A DNA stretch of 5,891 nucleotides from an uncultured bacterium (GTDB taxonomy: Bacteria; Gemmatimonadota; Gemmatimonadetes; Palauibacterales; KS3-K002): assembly GCA_947581845.1 (NCBI GenBank), contig CANPVY010000233.1:1-5891 (forward strand). Direction: 5' to 3'. The notes below the pieces were generated by a model. That model had not been told where the DNA came from. It made no database searches and saw nothing but the letters and a program-made list of their open reading frames with translations. This document shows positions 1 through 5,891 of the stretch, in pieces. The stretch's first letter is position 1. Each line of letters starts with the position of its first letter. The position numbers and the translations under genes are program-made.

Positions 1-1
1 C

Positions 2-88
2 CTCTCGACCTTCGTGCTCGGTATCCACTGGCTGGCCGACATCATCGCAGGGCTCGCCGTCGGAACCCTCAGCGTGGTGCTGGCGTTG
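2..88 (+). other. PAP2 superfamily motif 3 and last transmembrane helix (remnant at the window edge)
   Basis: The first codons read LSTFVLGIHWLADIIAG, matching the third PAP2 signature (S-R-x5-H-x3-D). Ser is at 5-7, the nucleophilic-type His at 26-28 and the Asp at 38-40. The usual Arg is Thr here (acc, 8-10). The helix after it (about 35-88) is a typical last PAP2 membrane helix. PAP2 enzymes remove phosphate from lipid phosphates or pyrophosphates. Motifs 1 and 2 would lie upstream, so catalytic competence cannot be judged. Arg is also absent from some inositolphosphotransferase-like PAP2 branches, which is an alternative to loss of activity. Confidence 0.7.
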
Positions 89-1774
89 CGTCTCAATGAG
101 CGCGTAGCCGGTCCCGCTGTGCCTGCGCGTCAGCCGTTCACAGTGAAGATGGGAAGAGTAACGCTTACGTGCCTGGCAGCTGTCCTGTCCCTGGCTTCCA
201 GTGTGTCCGCGGCTCCCCAGCACGAGGTGACCTTCATCGAGGTCGCGCTGGACGAGGAGACCCGGAGGGCGGACGGGCAGCTTCGAGCCTACCTGGAGGA
301 GAAAGCCGGCATCGTAGCCGTGTCGGAGCGACCCATGGAGTATGACGTGGTCATTGACAGGCTTGCCGGCTGGGACGTGGAGAGCAAAGGCGACTTCCTG
401 GCTCGTATGACGCCCTATGCGCTGGTCGCCGCTGAGCTGTTAGGCACCGACCTGGAGATCTTGGCCACCTATGTGAGCCGAGCTACCGGGAGCACGACGT
501 ATCACTCCTACTTCGTGGTCAACCAGGACCGTTTCAGCTACACGCCCGAGCTGGCCACTCTCGTCGAGTTCCTGAAGGATCAGGAGTCGCCGGCGAGCTT
601 CATCTACCACAACAGATTCAGCACATCGAGCTATTTCCTGCCCGCGCTCTTCTTCCGCGAGCACGGCATCTTCAACATGGCCCAGTCAACGGAATACCAT
701 ACGGCCATTCACTCGAAGAAACTGGGAAACAGCAGCTCAGACCTGGTGAGGGGGGTGGCGGCGGGCCAATACGACCTGGCGGCAGTGTGGGATGGGACGA
801 AGACGAAGTTCGAGTCGCCGGGCGATCTGTACGAGGAATACGGCAGCCGGGTGCATTTCGTTCAGCTGCCTACAGAGCTGCCAAACGATTTGCTGGTCGC
901 ATCCGCTGCTATGGACTCGAGTATCCTGACCAGGATCAGGGTTGCCATCGACTCGATGGCACCGGATCAGATCGATGAGGGTGACTTCCTGACGTGGCGG
1001 AACATCAACGAGGCGCCGGATGCACGTAGGGCGCTGGCCAACTTGCGCTGGTTGGCCAGAGAGCGGCCGGCGCCGGTGACCGTGGATGTACGGGCTTCGA
1101 GCACCGATGAGACGCCAGTGCCGCAAGAGTATCTGGAAGCCGCCCGGCAGGCCGTACGTCTCTCCGGGACGGAGTTCGTCAACTACGACGGCGATTTCCA
1201 CGCACACCGCGACTACATCTGGACTCTGAGTCCGATACACGACGGTGCTGTCCTGGTTACGAGCAGGATCGCCGGCTCCGACATCGATGACCAGGAGTTC
1301 CAAATCAGTTTCAGGGACACAGAGGACCTCACCAGGCGGATCGGCAACCTGATACACACACGGCTGCACCGCATTCGCTACGTCTGGCCCTACAGGACGG
1401 AGCATCCGACGGTGATCCGTGACGTCGGTTTCAACATGCCCCTTGATGCTAGTGTCAAAGTCCGCAAGATCACGTGGTTGGACGCACCGCGGAATCTGTT
1501 TCTCGAAGACGCGGAGTTCGATGCGAATGTCAGCCATGCGGACTTCTACAAGTTCGAGCTCTACCCGGACTTCGCCACAGCTAGCGGCGACGACGTCTTC
1601 GGATTCGATGCGATGAGCAACGTCTCGTATCGAGTGATTCTGGTGAGAGAGGTTCGGGAGAGGGCGATATTTCGGATCCTGACCGTCGTCTTCGTCGTGC
1701 TGCTCGCCACCGCCGCCCTGGCTGCGCTAGCGGACCTGCGCCGCAGGAAACCTGAGGTGACCAGCGGACCCTGA
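2..1774 (+). CDS. PAP2-type phosphatase C-terminus fused in frame to a membrane-anchored PhnD-like binding protein (5' end outside window)
   Basis: The frame is open from base 2 with no stop before TGA at 1772-1774, so the true start lies upstream; GTG at 14 lies inside a conserved motif and is not a likely start. Residues are counted from that GTG. Residues 1-26 match the end of a PAP2 phosphatase (LGIHWLADIIAG, then a hydrophobic helix). Residues 46-66 form a second hydrophobic segment ending VSA/AP. Residues about 70-352 resemble PhnD-type solute-binding proteins: PYALVAAELLG, TTYHSYFVVNQ, FSTSSYFLPALFFREHGI, then GQYDLAAVWDG and LPNDLLV. Residues about 355-550 are unassigned. A hydrophobic helix at 553-573 followed by RRRK suggests a C-terminal anchor with its tail in the cytoplasm, placing the binding domain outside the membrane. 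No phnC- or phnE-like transporter gene is in the window. The PhnD-like assignment is firm at family level. The ligand is unknown, and a sensor or tethered-binding role is inference. Confidence 0.85.
   Translation, partial: LSTFVLGIHWLADIIAGLAVGTLSVVLALRLNERVAGPAVPARQPFTVKMGRVTLTCLAAVLSLASSVSAAPQHEVTFIEVALDEETRRADGQLRAYLEEKAGIVAVSERPMEYDVVIDRLAGWDVESKGDFLARMTPYALVAAELLGTDLEILATYVSRATGSTTYHSYFVVNQDRFSYTPELATLVEFLKDQESPASFIYHNRFSTSSYFLPALFFREHGIFNMAQSTEYHTAIHSKKLGNSSSDLVRGVAAGQYDLAAVWDGTKTKFESPGDLYEEYGSRVHFVQLPTELPNDLLVASAAMDSSILTRIRVAIDSMAPDQIDEGDFLTWRNINEAPDARRALANLRWLARERPAPVTVDVRASSTDETPVPQEYLEAARQAVRLSGTEFVNYDGDFHAHRDYIWTLSPIHDGAVLVTSRIAGSDIDDQEFQISFRDTEDLTRRIGNLIHTRLHRIRYVWPYRTEHPTVIRDVGFNMPLDASVKVRKITWLDAPRNLFLEDAEFDANVSHADFYKFELYPDFATASGDDVFGFDAMSNVSYRVILVREVRERAIFRILTVVFVVLLATAALAALADLRRRKPEVTSGP
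149..211 (+). other. Hydrophobic signal-peptide-like or linker transmembrane segment, with a possible internal ATG start
   Basis: ATG at 149-151 is in frame and is followed by Gly-Arg, a hydrophobic core (TCLAAVLSLASSV) and a VSA-AP junction that looks like a signal peptidase I site. It sits just before the PhnD-like domain, exactly where a stand-alone binding protein would start. The bases upstream (cgttcacagtgaag) contain no strong Shine-Dalgarno sequence. The segment could be the signal peptide of a separately translated protein, or the helix that carries the fused chain back across the membrane. The Cys lacks a proper lipobox, so a lipoprotein is unlikely. Confidence 0.55.
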
Positions 1775-1794
1775 CTGTCCTAGCTTCGCTGGTC
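1759..1794. terminator. Inverted repeat between convergent genes, possible bidirectional terminator
   Basis: GACCAGCG at 1759-1766 is perfectly complementary to CGCTGGTC at 1787-1794. A G-U and an A-U pair (1767/1786 and 1768/1785) can extend the stem to ten pairs around a loop of about 16 bases. It covers the last codons and stop of the + strand gene and ends one base short of the operon's final stop codon. No T-run follows on either strand, so it is not a canonical intrinsic terminator. The case rests on position and perfect complementarity. Confidence 0.35.
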
Positions 1795-3375
1795 TCAGCC
1801 CTTCAATACCTGCCGGGAAGCGTGATACCCCGGCGCGCCGGTTACGCCGCCCCCCGGATGTGCGCCTGCCCCGCAGAGGTACAAGCCCGAGATCGGTGTG
1901 CGGTAGCGAGACCAACCCGGCACAGGTCGCAAGAACAGTATCTGGTCGAGCGTCATCTCGCCGTGATAGATGTTCCCCTCCGTCAGACCCAAAGTCGCCT
2001 CCAGATCCAGAGGTGTGAGGACCTGCCGATGGAGGATGGCCGATTCGATGTTGGGCGCGTAGCGGGTCAGTGTCTCGACGACCCGGTCGCCCAGTGTCTC
2101 GCGCTTCGCCTCGTCCCAGACGCCGTCTCTCAGATGGTAGGGGGCGTATTGAACGAGGACCGACATGATATGCTTGCCTGGAGGCGCCAGGCCAGGGTCT
2201 GCCAGCGACGGGATCAGCGCCTCGAGGTAGGGTTCGTGCGACAGGTCCCCGTGCTTCGCGTCGTCGTAGGCCCGTTCCAGATAGGCGATGCTGGGACTGA
2301 TGGAGATGAGACCCCGCAGCACGCTCTCCTCGCCTGGCGCAGAGCTGAAGTTGGGTAGCTCGCCCAGCGCCAGATTCACTCGGGCAACGCCGCCTCGGTA
2401 CTTGATGTTGCGGACCGCGCGCAGGAAACTTGGATCCAGGTGGACAGGATCCACCAAGTCGAGGAAGGTTCGCCTCGGATCGGCGCCCGATACAACGCGA
2501 GTAGCTGCGATCTCTTCTCCGCTCACCAGGGCGACACCTGTGGCGCGACCGTCCTTTATCACCACTCGCTCCACCCTGGTATTGGTTTTGATCTCGGCAC
2601 CGTGTGCTCGCGCCGCCGCCTCGAGGGCCTTGGTCAGATTCCCGACGCCCCCGCGCACGCGTGCCGCACCTCGTAGGGCGCCGTCGCGGATGCCCACATG
2701 GTGGTGAAGGAAGAGGTAGGTCGTGCCTGCCGCCATCGGGCCCTGGAAGATCCCGGTGATGCCTGCAGCTCCCAGCACGCCCTTCAAGAGATCGGTCTCG
2801 AACCATTCATCGAGCAGCTCCCTGACTGTCATGGGAAGCAGCCGCAGCACCTCCATCATCTCCCGTCGCCCGAGGCGTCGCAAACGTCTGCGCACTCGCA
2901 GCAGCTTCCACAGATCGCTGGTCTTGCGTGAGAGCACGTCGGGCGGCGGCTGGCGGTACAGCGATTCCAGAAAGGCGGCCCCCTCGGTCACCAAGGCGGT
3001 GAACGCTGGCCACCTGTCCGCATCCGCCTTCGAGTGCTGACGGATCGCCTCGACCGAGTCCTTGGGCTGTCGCCAGAGCAGCAGCTGACCGCCGTCCAAC
3101 GTCGGTGCGAAGACCGTCGGGTCGCAGGGCATGAGTTCGAGCCCGCGCCTCTCGAGTCGCAGGTCTCTGACGACGGCCGGGTGTAGCCAGCCGATGTGGT
3201 GAGCCGCGGTGTCGAACGTGAAGCCAGGGAAGACCTCTTCGCTGACCACAGCGCCGCCCACCAGTTCCCGGCGCTCCAGCACCAGGACCCGCAGCCCGGC
3301 CCTGGCCAAATACGCTGCCGCGACCAGGCCATTGTGCCCGGCGCCGATGACGATGGCATCGTAAGCGTCGTTCAT
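1795..3375 (-). CDS. FAD-dependent oxidoreductase, phytoene desaturase/PYROXD2-like (copy 2, last gene of operon)
   Basis: The product is 526 residues long and probably a soluble flavoenzyme that uses FAD to oxidise C-N or C-C bonds; its substrate is unknown. The N-terminus is a Rossmann FAD-binding fold: GAGHNG at residues 11-16, then RVLVLERR with the ribose-binding-type acidic residue at Glu34, then VGG at 39-41. The C-terminus carries the second FAD-contact region typical of this group, GAGAHPGGGVTGAPG at 502-516. The frame stays open for 79 further codons upstream, but that stretch overlaps the neighbouring gene and reads as non-protein-like sequence. The ATG at 3375 lies directly before the FAD fold, two bases after the preceding stop and behind a GAGGGA ribosome-binding site. 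Its nearest visible relative is the adjacent upstream gene. The family also contains carotenoid desaturases, but no carotenoid genes lie nearby, so a carotenoid role is not supported. Confidence 0.9.
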   Translation of the reverse strand: MNDAYDAIVIGAGHNGLVAAAYLARAGLRVLVLERRELVGGAVVSEEVFPGFTFDTAAHHIGWLHPAVVRDLRLERRGLELMPCDPTVFAPTLDGGQLLLWRQPKDSVEAIRQHSKADADRWPAFTALVTEGAAFLESLYRQPPPDVLSRKTSDLWKLLRVRRRLRRLGRREMMEVLRLLPMTVRELLDEWFETDLLKGVLGAAGITGIFQGPMAAGTTYLFLHHHVGIRDGALRGAARVRGGVGNLTKALEAAARAHGAEIKTNTRVERVVIKDGRATGVALVSGEEIAATRVVSGADPRRTFLDLVDPVHLDPSFLRAVRNIKYRGGVARVNLALGELPNFSSAPGEESVLRGLISISPSIAYLERAYDDAKHGDLSHEPYLEALIPSLADPGLAPPGKHIMSVLVQYAPYHLRDGVWDEAKRETLGDRVVETLTRYAPNIESAILHRQVLTPLDLEATLGLTEGNIYHGEMTLDQILFLRPVPGWSRYRTPISGLYLCGAGAHPGGGVTGAPGYHASRQVLKG

Positions 3376-3377
3376 CG

Positions 3378-4961
3378 CTACAAGTCCCTCAACATTTCCA
3401 GGGCAGCCAGGCGACCTGAGGCGCCCGAGATGCCACCACCCGGGTGGGTGCCGGAGCCGCACTGGTAGAGGTTTCTGAGCGGTGTGCGATAGTCGGTCCA
3501 CGGCGGCGCCGGTCGCAGGAAGAGCAGCTGGTGCAGCGTGAGCTCGCCATGGAAGATGTTGCCCTCGGTGAGCCCGTACACCTCCTGCATGTCCCACGGC
3601 GTGACGACGCAACGGTGGAGGATCAGATCTTTGAGGTTCGGCGCGTACTCGGACAGCGTGTCGACCACCGCGTCACCGAACGCATCGCGTCGCTCGTCGT
3701 TCCAGCCGCCTTCCAGTGCGAACGGCGCGTATTGCACGAAGATGGACATCACGTGTTTGCCCGGCGGTGCCATGCCGGGGTCGATCATCGAAGGGATGAT
3801 GATGTCCATGTAGGGACGTCGCGAGAAATTTCCGTGCTTGGCATCGTCGTAAGCGCGCTCCAGATACTCGATACTCGGACTGATCGATATCGCACCTCGT
3901 AGATGCGGACCGTGTCCCGGCAGGCAGGTGAAGTTCGGAAGGCCGTCCAGGGCCAGATTCACCTTGCCTGAGGAGCCGCGGATCTTGAAGCGGCGGATGG
4001 AATCGACGAATTCGCTCGGCAGCTCCCCCGGCTCCACCAGCTTGAGGAATGTGACTTTCGGATCGACTGCCGAAACGACAGCACGCGCACGGATCTCCTC
4101 GCCGCTGTCCAGCACTGCCCCGACGGCTCGCCCGTTCTTCACGATGACCTGCTGGACCGGGGCCTCGGTGCGGATCTCCGCTCCCAGCCGCCGGGCCGCC
4201 GCCGCGATGGCTTCGGCGACTGCCCCTGTTCCGCCCTTAGGGAAGCCCCACGCTCGGAACACGCCGTCGATCTCACCCATGTAATGATGAAGTAGCACGT
4301 AGGCCGTACCGGGTGAGCGGGGACCCAGGAAGGTGCCGATGATTCCACTGGTCGACATCGTTGCCTTCAATGGCTCGCACTCGAACCATTCATCCAGGAA
4401 ATCGGCCGAGCCCATCGTCATCAGTTTGCAGAGGGCGTAGAACTGCTCTGCACCCAGGTCCTGAAAGTGTTTTCCGATTCTGGCAAGTGAGAGCAGATCT
4501 TTCGGGTTGAGCGAGGTCGGATCTGGCGGCACGATGCCTAGGATCGGCTTGACCGCGAACGCCAGCTGGTACATCAACTTGCCAAAGTCATCGTAGGTGT
4601 CCGCATCCTTCGGGGAGTGGCGGTACAGCTCGCGCCGGGTCTCATCATGGTCGGCCCAGCGCACGAGGTAGTCGCCGTCCGGCAAGGGCGTGAGCGTACT
4701 CTCCAGTGGCAGGATCTCCAGGCCATGCCTCGGCAGCTCCAGCTCGCGGATGATCTCTGGGCGCAAGAGGCTCACGACGTACGATAAGATCGAGTACTTG
4801 AAGCCAGGGTAGATCTCCTCCGTTACAGTGGAGCCCCCCAACAGATGGCGTCGCTCCAGCACCAGAACCCGCTTGCCTGCCCGGGCCAGGTAAGCCGCGT
4901 TGACGAGCCCGTTGTGGCCTCCGCCGATGATCACCGCGTCGTATCGCTTGGCCGCACCCAT
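3378..4961 (-). CDS. FAD-dependent oxidoreductase, phytoene desaturase/PYROXD2-like (copy 1, middle gene of operon)
   Basis: The product is 527 residues long. The FAD-binding Rossmann motif GGGHNG is at residues 13-18, followed by RVLVLERR with Glu36 and LLGG at 40-43. The C-terminal FAD region, GSGTHPGGGISGASG, is at 502-516, the same numbering as in the downstream copy. Long blocks are shared with that copy, including SISPSI-YLERAYDDAKHG, APPGKH, QYAP and LTEGNI-HGE. Residues about 55-200 differ much more and probably form the substrate-facing part. There is no signal peptide or clear membrane helix, so it is probably cytoplasmic. ATG at 4961 comes two bases after the aminomethyltransferase stop (TGA-TC-ATG); only a weak GCGAG precedes it, so initiation probably depends on coupling. 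The neighbouring folate-dependent enzyme suggests amine or N-methyl oxidation rather than carotenoid desaturation; this is inference. Confidence 0.9.
   Translation of the reverse strand: MGAAKRYDAVIIGGGHNGLVNAAYLARAGKRVLVLERRHLLGGSTVTEEIYPGFKYSILSYVVSLLRPEIIRELELPRHGLEILPLESTLTPLPDGDYLVRWADHDETRRELYRHSPKDADTYDDFGKLMYQLAFAVKPILGIVPPDPTSLNPKDLLSLARIGKHFQDLGAEQFYALCKLMTMGSADFLDEWFECEPLKATMSTSGIIGTFLGPRSPGTAYVLLHHYMGEIDGVFRAWGFPKGGTGAVAEAIAAAARRLGAEIRTEAPVQQVIVKNGRAVGAVLDSGEEIRARAVVSAVDPKVTFLKLVEPGELPSEFVDSIRRFKIRGSSGKVNLALDGLPNFTCLPGHGPHLRGAISISPSIEYLERAYDDAKHGNFSRRPYMDIIIPSMIDPGMAPPGKHVMSIFVQYAPFALEGGWNDERRDAFGDAVVDTLSEYAPNLKDLILHRCVVTPWDMQEVYGLTEGNIFHGELTLHQLLFLRPAPPWTDYRTPLRNLYQCGSGTHPGGGISGASGRLAALEMLRDL
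3385..3390 (-). promoter_or_regulatory. Ribosome-binding site fixing the start at 3375
   Basis: On the minus strand, GAGGGA lies nine bases before ATG at 3375, inside the last codons of the preceding gene. It supports this start over the longer open frame, and it implies coupled translation across the TAG-CG-ATG junction. Confidence 0.6.
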
Positions 4962-4963
4962 GA

Positions 4964-5891
4964 TCAGGCTCGCTTTCTTTCCGGGTCGAAGAAGGGAGTA
5001 TCTACAACGCGCGCCAGCGCTCGCTTCCGCTGATGCTCCACCGTGACTTCCATCGCCACCTGAGTGCCGCGCTCCGCATACCCCGAGCGCAGATGCGCGA
5101 GCGCGATATACTTCTTCAGCGTCGGCGACCAGCAGCCGCTGGTCGCATAGCCGATCTGTCTACGATGGGAGTAAACAGGTACGCTGGTGCGCCAGGCTGT
5201 GCCGGGAAGCTCCGGAGGTAGACCGAACTTCTGGTACAGTGCCTCAAGTGAGTCCCACTGGATCTCCAGACCCTTGAGCTGCCAGGCCGGGCCACGGCGC
5301 CACTCCTGCAGCAGGGCGGTGCGCCCCACGAAACCGCCCTTCTCCAGCTTGACCGTCCATCCCAGCCCGAGCTCGAACGGTGATGACTTCCGGGAATCGA
5401 TGATCGCCCTGTGCGCTGGGATGTAGTCGACTCCCGGCAGGAGCAAGCCAGCCTCGATCCGGGCGATATCCAGGGCCAGTATCCCGGCAGGAGTGATCCC
5501 GTACGGCTCACCGCCCTCTATGAGAGCATCCCAAAGCCGCACCGCAAACTGGGCATCGACCCAGATCTCATAGCCGAGATCGCCCGTGTACCCCGTGCGC
5601 GAGATCGTCACCGGGATATCGCCCACGCGGCTGAAGGTGAGGCGGAAGAACTTCACTTCGTCCAGCTCGGCGTCGCAGACGGACTTGAGGATCTCTCTTG
5701 AGTTGGGTCCCTGCAGAGCCAGGGCTGCCGTCGAAGAGGATACATCCTCTAGCGTCACTCTCAGCCCCATCGCGGCGTCGCTGAGCCAACGCAGGTTCGG
5801 CAGGTTCGTCGTCAGCCGGAAGACGTCACGATCGAGGCGCTGAAGCGTGCCGTCATCCATGACTTTTCCTGCCTCGTCACACCAGGTAGTG
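4964..5891 (-). CDS. Aminomethyltransferase, GcvT/T-protein family (5' end outside window)
   Basis: T-family proteins transfer a one-carbon unit from an aminomethyl group to tetrahydrofolate, in glycine cleavage or in sarcosine and dimethylglycine catabolism. The frame runs open to the right edge. The ten codons before ATG at 5860 read TTWCDEAGKV, which continues a family motif (CxExGxVxDD), so that Met is internal. About 308 residues are visible and roughly 85 N-terminal ones are missing, judged against E. coli GcvT. Counting the internal Met as 1, the folate-site Asp pair is at 2-3, LQGPNS at 49-54, TGYTGDLGYEI at 89-99, RIEAG at 134-138 and the C-terminal SGCWSPTLKKYIALA at 241-255. Compared with E. 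coli GcvT there are about 13 extra residues before the C-terminal motif. No gcvH or gcvP is visible, so it is more likely a catabolic or specialised paralogue than the housekeeping T-protein. It overlaps nothing and is the first visible gene of the operon. Confidence 0.88.
   Translation of the reverse strand, partial: TTWCDEAGKVMDDGTLQRLDRDVFRLTTNLPNLRWLSDAAMGLRVTLEDVSSSTAALALQGPNSREILKSVCDAELDEVKFFRLTFSRVGDIPVTISRTGYTGDLGYEIWVDAQFAVRLWDALIEGGEPYGITPAGILALDIARIEAGLLLPGVDYIPAHRAIIDSRKSSPFELGLGWTVKLEKGGFVGRTALLQEWRRGPAWQLKGLEIQWDSLEALYQKFGLPPELPGTAWRTSVPVYSHRRQIGYATSGCWSPTLKKYIALAHLRSGYAERGTQVAMEVTVEHQRKRALARVVDTPFFDPERKRA

Noticed and set aside
14..16. GTG at 14 as the start of the left gene
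   Set aside because: The four codons before it are open and complete the PAP2 motif (LSTF before VLGIHW), so the gene enters from outside the window.
737..1537. Minus-strand open frame (266 codons) opposite the PhnD-like gene
   Set aside because: It is antisense to clear conserved coding sequence, shows no recognisable motif or ribosome-binding site, and is best explained as a by-product of the opposite-strand codon pattern.
1727..2806. Long minus-strand open frame (359 codons) across the end of copy 2
   Set aside because: It overlaps a well-supported gene in another frame, and its translation is rich in Arg, Gly, Ser and Pro with no motif, as expected from a shifted frame in GC-rich coding DNA.
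3376..3612. 79-codon N-terminal extension of the last operon gene (start at 3612)
   Set aside because: It overlaps the end of the preceding flavoenzyme in another frame, has no family resemblance, and the FAD fold begins only after ATG at 3375, which has its own ribosome-binding site.
1795..4961. Carotenoid biosynthesis locus, because both flavoenzymes resemble phytoene desaturases
   Set aside because: No phytoene synthase, cyclase or other carotenoid gene is present, and the neighbour is a folate-dependent aminomethyltransferase. The closest overall resemblance is to the broad PYROXD2-like group.
5858..5860. ATG at 5860 as the start of the aminomethyltransferase
   Set aside because: The preceding codons continue the conserved T-protein motif, and a start here would delete the N-terminal part of the folate-binding domain.
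1..5891. CRISPR arrays, tRNA/rRNA genes, insertion sequences or riboswitches
   Set aside because: No direct repeat arrays, RNA gene signatures, transposase-like reading frames or long untranslated leaders were seen; nearly all bases belong to the four coding regions.

Overview
The window comes from a GC-rich bacterial genome; gene density is very high, with no intergenic gap above about 20 bases. I see no rRNA, tRNA, mobile element, repeat array or taxon-specific gene, so I cannot name the phylum. A membrane-anchored solute-binding-type domain with a signal-anchor, plus soluble flavin and folate enzymes, fits many free-living heterotrophs.

Left part (2-1774, + strand): one open frame that enters from beyond the left edge. 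It begins inside the last motif and last membrane helix of a PAP2-type phosphatase. It then continues without a stop into a second membrane-spanning or signal-like segment, a PhnD-like (phosphate/phosphonate ABC transporter type) binding domain, about 195 residues I cannot assign, and a C-terminal membrane anchor. This apparent PAP2/PhnD-like fusion is the most unusual object in the window.

Centre to right (1795-5891, - strand): a compact three-gene operon, read right to left. It consists of an aminomethyltransferase (GcvT/T-protein family, start beyond the right edge) and two paralogous FAD-dependent oxidoreductases of the phytoene-desaturase/PYROXD2-like type. Both junctions have exactly two bases between stop and start, so translation is probably coupled. 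The two oxidoreductases are clearly related to each other, mainly in their N-terminal FAD-binding and C-terminal regions. A plausible joint role is flavin-dependent oxidation of an amine or N-methyl compound with one-carbon transfer to tetrahydrofolate. That is inferred from gene content; no substrate can be read from the sequence.

The left gene and the operon converge. Their stops are 20 bases apart, and an inverted repeat spans the junction, possibly a shared terminator.
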